This document shows, one piece after another, positions 1 through 10,989 of a stretch of DNA of 64,000 nucleotides (its first letter is position 1; each line of letters begins with the position of its first letter). Location of the stretch: assembly GCF_004379255.2 (NCBI RefSeq), contig NC_056045.1:10133593-10197592 (forward strand), given 5' to 3'. Made by a program: the position numbers and the translations under genes. The notes under the pieces were generated by a model. The model saw nothing but the letters and a program-made list of their open reading frames with translations, was not told the origin of the DNA and made no database searches. Source of the DNA: Salvia splendens. Lineage: Eukaryota > Streptophyta > Magnoliopsida > Lamiales > Lamiaceae.

Positions 1-2
1 AG

Positions 3-812
3 AAAGAGCTGGGGACGCGACTGAATTTCAGCACGGCATTTCACCCACAGACCGACGGACAGTCGGAAAGAACCATTCAGACGCTTGAAGACATGCTGAG
101 AGCAGTAGTGCTCGATAGAGGGAGCAATTGGGAGCAAGTGCTACCATTGATAGAATTTGCTTATAACAACAGCTACCAAGCCACGATTGACATGGCTCCG
201 TATGAAGCGCTGTACGGGAAAAAGTGTAGATCACCCCTCTACTGGGATGAGGTCGGTGAGAGGAAGATTTTGGGCCCAGATGTAATTGAGGAAATGATAG
301 AAATTGTCAGAAGAATCCGAGAGAGGATCAAGGAGGCTCAGGACAGACAGAAGTCCTATGCAGATGTTCGACGGACTGAGTTGCAGTTTGAGGTGGGAGA
401 TAAAGTTTTCTTGAAAGTATCACCCTCAAAAGGGATAGCCAGATTTGGAGTCAAGGGAAAACTCCGACCCCGATATATAGGACCGTACGAGATCCTAGAG
501 GCTGTGGGACCAGTAGCTTATCGATTGGCGTTACCGCCAAGCTTTGGAAATGTTCACAACGTATTCCATGTATCCCAACTCAGGAAGTATGTGTTTGATC
601 CGAAGCACGTGGTTCATCAGGAGGAGATGATATTAAATCCGGATCTAAGTTATGAGGAAAAACCGAAGGCAATTCTGGACAGGAAGGTGCAGCAGTTAAG
701 AAACAAATCCATTCCTTCAGTGAAAGTACTTTGGGAGCACCACGGGCAGGAAGAGGCCACGTGGGAGTTGGAAGATAAGATGAGGGAGCAATATCCCGAG
801 CTGTTCGAGTAA
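3..812 (+). CDS. Ty3/gypsy pol, 3' part: integrase C-terminus plus chromodomain (partial)
   Basis: The reading frame is open from base 3 to a TAA at 810-812; its start lies left of the window. The first residues carry the end of the integrase core (FHPQTDGQSERT, containing the catalytic Glu). The integrase C-terminal fold follows (VFLKVSPSKG, then KLRPRYIGPYEIL and FHVSQLRKY). The last ~50 residues read as a chromodomain (VKVLWEHHGQEEATWE). This order is typical of chromovirus retrotransposons of the Tekay/Del group, whose chromodomain is thought to steer insertion to chromatin. I see no stop or frameshift, so this copy may be young. The LTR starts 45 bases after the stop, as expected for the end of pol. 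Confidence 0.93.
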   Translation, partial: KELGTRLNFSTAFHPQTDGQSERTIQTLEDMLRAVVLDRGSNWEQVLPLIEFAYNNSYQATIDMAPYEALYGKKCRSPLYWDEVGERKILGPDVIEEMIEIVRRIRERIKEAQDRQKSYADVRRTELQFEVGDKVFLKVSPSKGIARFGVKGKLRPRYIGPYEILEAVGPVAYRLALPPSFGNVHNVFHVSQLRKYVFDPKHVVHQEEMILNPDLSYEEKPKAILDRKVQQLRNKSIPSVKVLWEHHGQEEATWELEDKMREQYPELFE

Positions 813-843
813 AGCCGTACAAATTTCGGGACGAAATTTCGTT

Positions 844-857
844 TAAGGAGGGTGGAA
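844..857 (+). other. Polypurine tract of the Tekay-like element
   Basis: A purine-rich stretch (AAGGAGGGTGGAA) lies directly before the TGTGACGCC that opens the LTR. This is the usual place for the plus-strand primer of reverse transcription. Confidence 0.7.
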
Positions 858-3800
858 TGTGACGCCCCGGATTTTTAATCGTTTTATCAGATTCTTTTAG
901 CGCGATTAATGTCCGTATGAACGAAGGATATCTTGTTGTAATCTTCGACGTCGAATCGAATTAAGTATTTTTGTTGAGGAGGAAAGTTTAAGTGCAACAA
1001 GGATTTCTATTTAAATAGCAAGATTTTAAATAAGAGATTATTGGAATTGGTTGAAGAAAAAGCAAATACAACTTCATGAGATAATTGGTATACAAAAGAA
1101 AAGGGTGCAAGAATAAAAGTAAATTGTGATACTTTTATAAAGGAAAAGTGAGTGCATACAAATAACTCTACATCCAAATGTCTAATGAAGAATAAGAATA
1201 CTAATAGTACAATACAATACAAGTTGTACAAGTTTTCACATGTGAAAGAGACTTCACATAGCTACACTACCTCCTCCATTCCATCCTTTCAACCCTAGTA
1301 GAAAAAGCTAGAAGCTATTTATTTTGGTAAGAAAGCTAAGAAGATGCAGAGGAATCCTTTTCTCTTTCCCCATCCCCTCTCTTCTCGGTTCCTGCTCCCA
1401 CCAAACATCAAGAAGGACAGCCTTTCCACCTGCAAAATTTTAGCATGAACTTGGGGATTAAAATTTTGACACAAAGGATAAAGGTGGGACACAAGCTCAA
1501 AGAAGAAATAATTGGCAAGCAAGGACAACCAAAGGTGGAAGTAAGGACTCCCTTTCACCAAGGCTCAAGCAACCGCCAAAGGACTTCCTCCCCTCAAGAA
1601 TTTCACTAATCTAGGCATGGAAGCCTCCCAAGGATCAGCCCTCACTAGCCAAGGCTTTGGCCTATAAATACCGCCCTCCCCTCCCCACTCCACACACATA
1701 ATTACCAAAATCTTGGAAGGCAAAGGAGTGCAGCGGAGTAGGGAGCGGCGGAGCGGAGCAGCGACAGTGAGAAGGGCAGGCCGAAAGAGTTCACCGAGCA
1801 AGGTAACTCGATAACTCACTCGTGCATCATATAGACAAATAAGATAGCACAAGAACATAGATTTGCTCAATGTGATTCTTCGCAATTCATAAGCAGTCAC
1901 AGTAGGGAGACCCCCCCCCCCCCCTCAAACAATGAACAACTTGGGATAGATAAAGCTACTGCCCAACTTCCCCTCAAAGCACAATAATCATTGGAACAAG
2001 GATTGATATAACAAAAACATTAGCAAGCTACTGTCCAAACTCAAACTTGGAATGAATCACGAAATGGTGAAAGGGGAAAAGGGGAAGGGTGACTTAGCTT
2101 GGTGTGTAGGGCCGTCCGACGGAAGCCGAGTGACGGCGGAGCTCCGGAAACTCCCGCGGAGCAGCTGCATGCCGCGGCAGGGGAAGGAAGGAGGAGGCGA
2201 CGCCTCCCCTCCACTGGCCGACGGGTTTGAAGGGAGACGGGACGGCGACGCGGGGGAAGGCGAAAATTCGTCGGTCGCCGGGAAGGAGAAAGAAAGAGAT
2301 GAAGGAGGGAGCGTGAACTACTCTTCCCAGATCGGGAATCTCAATTTGATGAGGGAGAAAGAAAAGAAAATGAGATGTTGGGGGAGTTGACTTTGGTAGA
2401 GGGAGAGAGTGGGTTACGATGGATAGAAGGGAGTATGGAGAATTTTGGGCCATTTAAATTATTTGATTTGGGCCCAGAATTTAATAAAAGAAAAGAGGAA
2501 AGAAAATGGGTTTTTTTTTCAGTTGGGCCTTGGGAGAAAATCATTGTTGGAGGGAAATTAAATTGGTGCTTGGGAAATTTATATTATTTTGGAAAAGGGA
2601 TTAATTTAAGGAATTAAGCTTGGAGCTTAATTAAATTAATCTCTAGATAAATTAAGTGTCCCAAAGACGTGAAAAGTTAAGCGGAGATGCGAAGGGCCGA
2701 CCGGCGTCGCCCCGCGACGCCATGGGCGGCCTTAAGAAAAATCTTAAGAAAAGATCTAAGAAAGGGATTTTCCGAGAATCCATATTTTATTAAATAAGCG
2801 CCCAAAGAATTATTTAGAGAAAATAGAATTTCTCCAAAGTTAGTAAAGTGAATAAATAAACTCTGCGGAGTAGTGAAGCCGGTGTAGGATTAAGAGAATC
2901 CTATAAACCGAGACAAAGATAGTTGCTATCCAATAGGATGCATGCATTCTTTTTCTCAGAAGGAATAGTTTGAGTACTAATTAGCGTGTTACGCTATTTA
3001 TTTCTAAAGGAGAAATTGTTCAAGAGGCAAGAAAGGCCGAACGAGGAATTGTTAATTGGAGATAAGCATAACAGGTGGGCTTTCTTTTAATATCCAGCAC
3101 TATAGTGTGGATATAAAGCAAATGTTTTGAAGTTATGAAATATCATTTCTGAAAAATGAAAATGTGATCATCTCTTTCAAAGTTGTTGTCATGCCATAAA
3201 ATAATTGTTTTTGAGACCTGTCTGAAAGGGGCTATATGCCGAGACTTTTGGCGATGCCGAAAGGTTAGTAACGAATTCGGTTCCCTATAGGACCGCAAAT
3301 CCTATTCGGAAAAATGTGCACAAGAGCTGTGAGCCATCCTAGAGAGAGGTTGGCCGGCGAGGGTGTTCGTTGAAGGTGGCCACCTTCACGACACACTAGT
3401 TTCTCAGACATGGTAGAATATGAAAGAACTTAGACTGCAGTCGGACTTGTAAGATCACAAAAGAATTTAGTATGCTCGGGCCTTTTGAGAAAACCCCGCG
3501 TGATACTGTGGATGGATGACAACTTATATTTGTATGTTTTGTTTTCGGCACGTGTCCACTGAGTACTCCTGTACTCAGCCCTGCATGTATTTATAAATGT
3601 GCAGGTTGAACGCCCAGAGAGAGGAGAATTGATCGGAGTCGATGCTAGTAAATAATCGTGTGGATTCCCAGGCGATTCGTGTCCTCATACACGAAGTCGT
3701 TCAGTAGGGACCTAGTCCGCTGTGTTTTGTTAAATGAGAATAGAAATGTCTCATCATCGAACTCTGATTCATTTGACTTGTTGAATTACTCTGTTTTGAG

Positions 3801-3959
3801 AAATTGTAACCGAATACTTGGTTCTTATTTTGTGATATCCATCATTTGGCTTCGGCAAGTTCTTCAGATTCTACCCCCTTTCTATCCCCGCTTCTTTAAT
3901 CCCCCATTAGTCGCGAATTACTCAATCTCGTTATCCTTAACGAGAATTGGGTCGTGACA
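858..3959 (+). mobile_element. 3' LTR of a Tekay-like Ty3/gypsy retrotransposon
   Basis: The LTR begins TGTGACGCCCCGG and ends GGGTCGTGACA, the paired ends usual for plant Tekay/Del elements, giving about 3.1 kb. The stretch around 3548-3605 (GTCCACTGAGTACTCCTG, then ACTCAGCCCTGCATG) is a recurrent Tekay LTR motif. A run of 14 C lies at 1911-1924. The LTR joins directly to Athila-like gag-pol at 3960, so the element was inserted in Athila-1. The other LTR and the left target duplication lie outside the window, so the insertion signature cannot be checked here. Short ORFs inside it look like noise. Confidence 0.88.
1663..1670 (+). promoter_or_regulatory. TATA box of the Tekay-like LTR
   Basis: TATAAATA is followed by a C-rich pyrimidine stretch and then ACACACATAATTACC. 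This is a good plant core promoter in the right strand for LTR transcription; the start site would lie about 30 bases downstream. Confidence 0.55.
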
Positions 3960-5302
3960 CGCCAGGGCCCAGCCAGCCATCGAAATCACCAAAGAGTATC
4001 GATGATATGGTGCACGATCTCGTCAGTTCTCAGCAGCATATGCAAAACAACCTGCAATCGAACAATGACGTAGTGCATAAGCTTCAAGATGCTCAACAAG
4101 AGCAAAAGGCAGCAATGGATATGCTGGCCAAGCAGTTATCCCAGATAGCCACTTCTTTGAGTGATATGAGGGGAAATGAAGGGAAGATTCCCGCCTCCGT
4201 AAGGCCACCGGATAGAGCGAATATAAGTCAGATTACCTTGAGATCCGGGAAAGGATATGATGGGCCAGTGGTAAGAACGAAAGAAGCGACAAGCCCCGAG
4301 GAAGGCAAGGACGAGAATATAATTCCTAGGCCTAGGAACGTGGAGGGAGGAACTTCCTGGGTCAAGGATGACCTTAAGACAGGGGATTTGGAGAAACCCT
4401 TGCCAAGGTCAGCTGAGCCTTTTTTCCTCGATCCAGAGCCGGAGTTGGAGAACGAGGCAGTAAGGGAGGAAACTGGAGAATTCTTAGCTGAAAGCTCTAC
4501 AGGAGCAGGGAAGCGACTGAAGCCTTTCCCAAGCCGGGGGGAAGCCAAGAAGAAGAAGGAAGAACCGGTGGACTTCATGGATATTTTCGGGAAATTGGAG
4601 ATTAATCTACCATTTTTACAGGCCTTGAAATTGCCGGTGTTTAGTAAGTTCATCAAGGAATTTATAGCTGGGAAGGCTAGACCCAGTGGGAAAATTTTGA
4701 TAGGCGAGAACGTCTCTGTAGTGATTCAAAAGCGGAGGATGCCTTCGAAATGCAATGATCCAGGTATGTTTACCTTACCCATCTCTATTGGTGATGTAAA
4801 AATCAAGCATGCTATGTGCGATTTAGGTGCATCCATAAATGTGTTACCACTGTCTATATACAAGAAGTTAGTAGGGGTAGGCATGGTGGACACGAAAGTT
4901 GTGATCCAATTGGCAGACAGGTCATGCATTTGTCCTGAAGGAGTGCTTGAGAATGTAATAGTAAAGGTACATGACTTCTTGTACCCAGCTGATTTCCATG
5001 TGATTAGAATGAGTGATAATGAATCTGCAGAGTCTGGCGGAGTACTTTTAGGGAGACCCTTCCTGCGTACCGCCAAGACTATCATTGATGTTTTTTATGG
5101 TACCATCTGCCTTGATTATAATGGGGAGAAATATACATTCAGCATAGATGAGGCAATGAAAAAACCTCTTGACGTCGAAAATTTGCATGTTATAGATGTT
5201 ATTAACCCCTTGGTCCAGGAATACCTTGAGACAATATTAATGCGGGAACAGATCGAGAATTCTGAGATGAGTCATGCCATTGATAAAGAAGTAGCTAGTT
5301 AG
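3960..5302 (+). pseudogene. Athila-1 gag C-terminus and protease
   Basis: The first ~80 residues match the C-terminal part of the Athila-2 gag: a heptad-like stretch (LQSNNDVVHKLQDAQQEQ) followed by ITLRSGKGYD, a motif usual at the gag-pol junction in Athila elements. A Lys/Glu-rich linker follows. The retropepsin-like protease comes after residue ~280, with the active site written DLGAS (CDLGASINVLPLSIYKKL) instead of the common DTG/DSG, and LLGRPFL downstream as the second conserved block. The frame ends at TAG 5300-5302, but homologous-looking coding continues in the same frame after it, so the stop is probably a decay mutation. The N-terminal gag is missing because the Tekay LTR lies there. 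Confidence 0.85.
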
Positions 5303-6994
5303 TGTCAAGCAATAAACACGAGTGAGTTATCAGATGATGAGCTAGCTGAAGCGATTCTGGAATTCTGTGCAAACCCGAAGCTAGCTAGATCAAGGAAGAC
5401 ACCTTATGTGGCGAGCATGGACAGTTCTACTGAGTCTAAGAAGGGAATCGCAACAGAGTCAACAGAGAAAAATCTCTTGCCTCAGGAAAAAGATGTCCCC
5501 AAGAAAGAATTGAAAACAGTTCCACCTGGGCTCAAGTATGCGTATCTGGAGGAGAATGAAAATTTCCCGGTAATTATTAACAGCAGCTTGACCGAGGGAC
5601 AAGAAGAGAAATTGCTGAATGTGATCCGGAGACACAAGAAGGCTATTGGGTGGACACTCTCTGACTTGGTTGGAATCAGTCCAGATATGTGCATGCATCA
5701 CATTCGTCTAGAAGAAGGAGCAAAAGCCTGCAGGGACCCGCAACGCAAGTTGAATCTGAACATGAGGGAAGAAGTGCTGAAGGAAGTATTGAAGCAGCTA
5801 TCCCTAGGAAGCATATATTCCATACCAGACAGTGAATGGGTTAGTCCAGTACATATGGTACCAAAGAAGTCAGGAATACAGGTGGTTAAGAATGATAAAA
5901 ATGAGTTGGTCCCCACTCGACTTGTTACTGGGTGGAGGAAGTGTATTGACTACCGGAAGCTGAACGCGGCTACTAAGAAGGATCACTTCCCGTTACCTTT
6001 CATTGACCAGATGTTGGAGAGGTTGGCGGGCAAGCAATATTTCTGCTTCCTGGATGGATATAGTGGGTATTTTCAAATCTATGTGGATCCCGAGGACCAG
6101 GAGAAGACAACTTTCACGTGTCCCTTTGGAACGTATGCTTAAAGACGGATGCCGTTTGGTCTGTGCAATGCGCTAGGCACCTTTCAGCGGTGTATGATGA
6201 GTATCTTCTCGGATCTCTTGGAGGATTGCATCGAGATTTTTATGGATGACTTCACTGTGTACGGGAATTCATTTGACTCATGTTTGGCAAGTTTGGATGT
6301 AGTGCTGAGGAGGTGTCAGTAGAAGCACTTGGTTTTGAATTTTGAGAAATGTCACTTTATGGTCCCCGAGGGAATTGTCCTAGGGCATGTGGTATCGGAA
6401 AGAGGCATACAGGTAGATCAAGCAAAAATCGATGTTATCTCAAAACTGCCTTACCCGACGAATCAGAAAGAGGTGAGAGGATTCCTAGGGCATGTAGGAT
6501 TTTATAGGAGGTTTATAAAGGATTTTGCGAGAATTGCTCAACCACTCACTCACTTATTGCATAACGATGTGGAGTTTGTTTTCGATGAGGAGTGCAAAAA
6601 AGGTTTTCAGTTGTTGAAGGATAGGTTAGTTTCTGCTCCCATTATTAGAGCGCCCGACTGGAATCTACCCTTTGAGATCATGTGCGACGCAAGCGACTAC
6701 GCCTTGGGAGCGGTGCTAGGTCAAAGAGTTGATGGGAAAAGCTACGTGATTTTTTATGCATCCAAGACACTGAATCAAGCTCAGAAGAATTATGACACCA
6801 CTGAAAAGGAGATGCTGGTTGTTGTATACTCTTCCGAGAAGTTTTACCCGTACTTGCTGGGGTCGAAGGTGATCGTTTTCACAGACCACGCGGTTATTAA
6901 GTACCTGCTGGCGAAGAAGGAGTCCAAACCAAGATTAATCCGTTGGGTGTTACTTTTACAAGAATTTGATTGGGAGGTCAAGGATAAGAAATGA
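5303..6994 (+). pseudogene. Athila-1 reverse transcriptase and RNase H
   Basis: The RT palm is clear: SPVHMVPKKSG, CIDYRKLNAATKKDHFPLPF, FCFLDGYSGYFQI and, after a TAA at 6140-6142, RRMPFGLCNA and the catalytic FMDDF. The frame is interrupted again by TAG at 6320-6322, then continues to the RT connection and RNase H ([19 protein letters not shown], with the catalytic Asp, and [18 protein letters not shown], with the catalytic Glu; VFTDH further on). A TGA at 6992-6994 follows. All these stops are in one frame, so they are point mutations in one ancestral polyprotein. Motif wording (IDQMLERLAGKQYFCFLDG) fits Athila rather than Tat or chromovirus RT. Confidence 0.9.
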
Positions 6995-8442
6995 ACTGAG
7001 AACAAGGTGGCTGACCACTTGAGTCGTATTTTTCAAGGGGAGACCGAGGAAGCAATTCCAGATGCATTCCCCGACGAACATCTGTACTATTTAGGAGAAC
7101 TTCCTAGACCCGTCAATTGGGAAAAGATCATGGCGTTAACAGATCCAGGAGATTCAGAGAGAGGAAAATGTCGTCTAAACGATGAGTCATGGTTCGCAGA
7201 CTTGGCAAACTACTTGGTCACTAGAGAGGTGCCTAGTTCGCATGAAATTTCCCAGGCCCAGAGGATGAAGCTCAAAAGCGAGGCCAAGTATTATTTCTGG
7301 GACGACCCGTATTTGTGGAAAATGGGAGCTGACCAAGTGATTAGAAAATGCATACCAGAATGGGAACAAAGGGATGTGCTGAACCATTGTAATGCCCTAG
7401 CTTGTGGAGGTCACTTTGGACCTAGGAAGACTGCAAGGAAGGTGTTAGATAGTGGTTTTTACTGGCCTACATTGCCTAAGGATGCTTTCGAGTTTTGTCA
7501 GAACTGTGAGAGGTGTCAATAGACAGGGGAATCTCCAGGAGGGACGAAATGCCACAAGTTCCAGTGATTGTGTGTGAGATCTTCGATGTCTGGGGAATGG
7601 ATTTCATGGGTCCATTTCCGTTTTCATACGGGAACGCATACATACTTATGGCAGTTGATTATGTTTCAAAGTGGATAGAGGCCAAGGCGACCACATCGTG
7701 TGAAGCCAAAGAGGTAGCGAAATTTCTTAGAGCTAACATCTTTAACAGGTACGGAGTGCCCAGAGCTATAATATCTGATAATGGGACGCATTTCCGTAAC
7801 CGGACTATTGAAGCTCTAATGAGAAAGTACGGAGTTCACCATCGCCTTTCCATACCATATCATCCTCAATCAAATGGGCAAGCTGAAATATCAAACAGGG
7901 AAATCAAAGCGATTCTGGAAAAGACGGTTAATCCGTCAAGGAAGGACTGAAGTAAGAGACTTGATGACGCACTATGGGCATACAGAACAACATATAAAAC
8001 GCCCATTAGAATGTCTCCTTACAGGTTAGTATTCGGCAAGATGTGTCACTTGCCGGTGGGAATTGAGCATAGGGCGTACTGGGCAGTCAAGGAGATTAAT
8101 ATGAATCCTCAAGCCTGTGAGGGGGAGAGGAAACTGCAGCTCCAGGAGTTGGAAGAATTGAGGCTTGAGTCTTACGAATCAGCGATGTGGTACAAAGAAA
8201 AGACCAAGCTTTGGCATGATAAGAATCTCCGGACCAAGGAACTGCAAGTTGGGCAGAAAGTTCTCCTGTTCCAATCCCAGCTCAAGTTAATGCCTGGTAA
8301 GCTGAAGTCCAAATGGACTGGACCATACACTATTGTGAGTCTTCGTGCAAATGGAGCAGTAGAGATCCAGGGAAGTGCTTCAAACTCAACTCCTTTTCTT
8401 GTCAACGGTCATCGTGTGAAGGTATTTAGGGATAACTCGTAG
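6995..8442 (+). pseudogene. Athila-1 integrase
   Basis: The zinc-binding N-terminal part (HCNALACGGHFGPRKTARK then FCQNCERCQ) lies in the same frame as RT. Stop TAG 7520-7522 coincides with a frameshift to the neighbouring frame. The core follows: WGMDFMGPF with the first Asp, ISDNGTHF with the second Asp, and [16 protein letters not shown] with the Glu. Another TGA at 7948-7950 interrupts it, and [15 protein letters not shown] and SPYRLVFG continue in the same frame. The C-terminal domain ends around [11 protein letters not shown]. No chromodomain follows, which fits Athila. The catalytic triad is still readable, but the gene is broken. Confidence 0.9.
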
Positions 8443-9082
8443 CTGTGTGTAGTGGACGAAATGCCACTAGGTGCACTCCCTGATATCGCCTGATCGGTCT
8501 AGGAAGTGAGTGTTCTTAAGGATTTCCTAGGTCCAGTATCCAAGAAGTTTTACCATGACCTGACCTAAGAATTGTGAGAACACTTGAACACAATTTGTAA
8601 ATATTTAATTGTTTTCCTTAAATCAAGAAAACCCAAACAAATCAGAAAAAAAATAATCTTACAAAAATATTTTCGAAATACCAGACTCCTTGGAAATGTT
8701 TTTGATATTGTCATATCCTAGACCTGGGGGTCTGGCGTTTCATTTTTTTAGTTTGATTCTTTTTTTATGTGTAGTTCTGCAGAGAGTATCTACTGGGGCA
8801 GGGAGTTGAGGAGCAAAACATTGGAGGGAATTGGCACCGGTTCGGATTTCAAAAAACTAATGGGGCACCTTTATGAGTAGACGTACGGTCGCTAGCGTCA
8901 TGCCTGCAAAATCGTCCTCGTCCATACCCATCAGCTAATAACTGTGTGCTACTTTTTATTTTTCATTACTCACTCTCTCTCTACATTCGGAAATCCCCAA
9001 AATTTCTCTTTAGGTTTTCTTTCTCAAACCCTAATCGAGAAAATTCCGTCCGAGTTTCTGTGAAAATTTTGCAGCATTCTTC
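8443..9082 (+). other. Spacer between Athila-1 pol and env-like ORF
   Basis: About 640 bases without a convincing ORF. AT-rich, with pyrimidine-rich stretches around 8950-9010 (CTCACTCTCTCTCTAC) that could hold a splice acceptor for an env mRNA; in Athila-type elements the downstream ORF is thought to be made from a spliced transcript. No single site stands out. Confidence 0.5.
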
Positions 9083-9307
9083 ATGGACAACAAACAGGGT
9101 GCCGGAAGTACTTCAGGACCCGCCGATTCTAATACGGTGGCGTTCATGGCAGACCTCCTACAAAAATTTGGTGGGCCAGAAAAGGCGATGGAGGCATTTG
9201 CTATGTTCGCGGCTGTGATGGGGAAATCTGTACCGGCCGTTTCAATATCTGTCGTACCACCCCCACCGGAAACTTCAGGGGTTTCAACATCCCAACCAAA
9301 AGCCGTC
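9083..9307 (+). pseudogene. Athila-1 env-like ORF, N-terminal fragment
   Basis: An open frame starts with ATG at 9083 (MDNKQGAGSTSGPADSNT) and is cut at codon 75 by Athila-2. If Athila-2 and one CCGTC copy are removed, the frame passes without shift into 17509 and onwards, which shows that this fragment and 17509-20016 were one ORF. The N-terminal part is low complexity, rich in Ser, Pro and Ala, and I recognise no signal peptide. Confidence 0.75.
9303..9307. repeat. Target-site duplication of Athila-2, left copy (CCGTC)
   Basis: CCGTC directly precedes the TGATAAG start of the left LTR. The same five bases follow the right LTR at 17504-17508. Five bases is the normal size for a Ty3/gypsy insertion. 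Confidence 0.95.
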
Positions 9308-10883
9308 TGATAAGTCGCATTCTAGGCCTTGGTTACTGGTCAGTATAAGGTGCTTTATTGGATAATATCTGCAAAATAGTTGTTAAAGTGTGCATGTTGA
9401 AGTACTAAATCAGGAGGGAAGGTTCAGAAGGAATTCGAGTGAAAAAGCTGCGAAGAGTGTGCAAACTGGTCAGTATGAGTAGAAAATACGCAAACTGGTC
9501 AGGATGGATGCTACAGAGCTGGACACGAGAAGGAAGGACTTGCTTGGAATAATCACCTATCTAAAGAAGGGCAAAATTGTCATTCCACATGAAGAGAAAG
9601 CCCTAGAAATTAGGGCAAGCCACCCTATAAATAGGAGCTGAACATAAAGAAAAGAGGAATCGACACACCACTTCACTTAGGACTTATCATCACTACTACA
9701 TCACTTTTGAGGAGAATAGCTCCACTAGCTTTTAGTTCTATCTAAATCCAGCAGCCTGACTTGAAGATTCCGGCCACCTGCCGGTCAGGAGCATCATGCC
9801 TGATTCATTCCAGCCGCCGTAGTTCCAGAAATTCCTCCAGTTTCAGTTTTCGATGAGCCAAACAATCTTTTACTTGCTTTGTTTTTAAGATTTCTTAGTT
9901 TAAGAACTTGTTTTTTTTGCCTGCCTTTGACTTGGATTCCAGTAGCTACTTAGTTGAAACATCTTTTGGGTGATAATCTTGAATGCAATGAAGTTTATTG
10001 TGGTTTTATTTTATGTTTCAGCTTGCTTATTATTTCTTTCTGCCTAGTAACTAGATCTGGTAGTTTTACGTTGATTTTTGTTGTTTAAGTGCTTGAATCT
10101 GCTTGCTTAGTTAGATCAAGGTTTTCTTAGAGTGTTTACAAGTTTTAATCGGGTTAAGGTCCTCAAAAATGCATGAGAATCGTTTCTGCTTGCTTCTGTC
10201 ACCTTGTCCCGCTGACCAGTTTGCGTAGATCTCAGTTTTCTTAGCTTTCGTTCTCGATTTCAAGTTAAATATTGCATTTACGAATTTTCAAGCTTGATCA
10301 TTCATCAATGGAGTTTGTTAGATCTTGTTGTTTAGCTTGGTGAAGAAGATAATGTCACAATCAAAGAATGGGACCACTTGTGTTGCTTTTGTACTTGCAT
10401 TTTTTCAGCTTTTCTGCACACCCAGGAGGCAGTCTACCAGCATGTCCTTTGATTCTGTTTACCTTTTGTCTAGTCATTTTTAGTAAGTTTTGTCTAGTAG
10501 CTTCTCACATACACACTCGTACCCTAATTTACACACGCACTTTAATTTCTCTTAGCACGCAGCATTTAGAGCCCACCCTGACCTACTGGTCAGGAGGGGT
10601 ATAGGTTCCATTTCATTTTCCGACTAGGTAAAACTCAACCCCAAAAAAGCGTGGTAGCTAACCAACCGCTCCCAGAATGTCATCGCAAGTGTATCTCGCC
10701 TACATCCATCTCTGTGGGATTCGACCCTTACTCCACTATACTAGCCAGTAGAAGTGGGTTGAGGTATTTTTTTGTTGATAGGGAAGATAGACACAGACCC
10801 AACGACACAGCTAGGTCTAGGTACCCTCCTGGCCAGCTGACACACACACACAGAGTCATAGTCTCATCTTTTCCCTCCTATCA
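9308..10883 (+). repeat. Left LTR of Athila-2
   Basis: Begins TGATAAGTCGCATTC and ends CCCTCCTATCA. By eye it differs from the right LTR by three substitutions (near 9395, 10574 and 10680) and lacks a 16-bp insertion present in the right copy. It holds a TATA box at 9626 and the motif GTGGGATTCGACCC near 10714, which also occurs in modified form in the Athila-1 LTR. Confidence 0.96.
9626..9633 (+). promoter_or_regulatory. TATA box in Athila-2 left LTR
   Basis: TATAAATA followed by GGAGCTGAAC; the right LTR has the same box at 16230-16237. This is the likely core promoter of the genomic RNA. Confidence 0.6.
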
Positions 10884-10885
10884 AA

Positions 10886-10903
10886 TGGCGCCGTTGCCGG
10901 GGA
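10886..10903 (+). other. Primer-binding site of Athila-2, tRNA-Asp type
   Basis: TGGCGCCGTTGCCGGGGA lies two bases after the left LTR. Its first bases are complementary to the CCA-bearing 3' end of plant tRNA-Asp, the primer known for Athila-family elements. Confidence 0.9.
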
Positions 10904-10989
10904 TGGATGGCGTTTTTGCATACATTTGTTGCATGACACTTTGGTGTACATATAGTTAATTTTTTTTCTTTTGTTTTGTTTATTAGTTT

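Noticed and set aside
1007..2617. Several ORFs inside the Tekay LTR
   Set aside because: LTR sequence with a promoter and leader; frames are short, occur on both strands and have no domain.
10368..10604. ORFs in the Athila-2 LTRs (also 16982-17215)
   Set aside because: They lie in LTR untranslated sequence, are short and hydrophobic by composition, and carry no motif.
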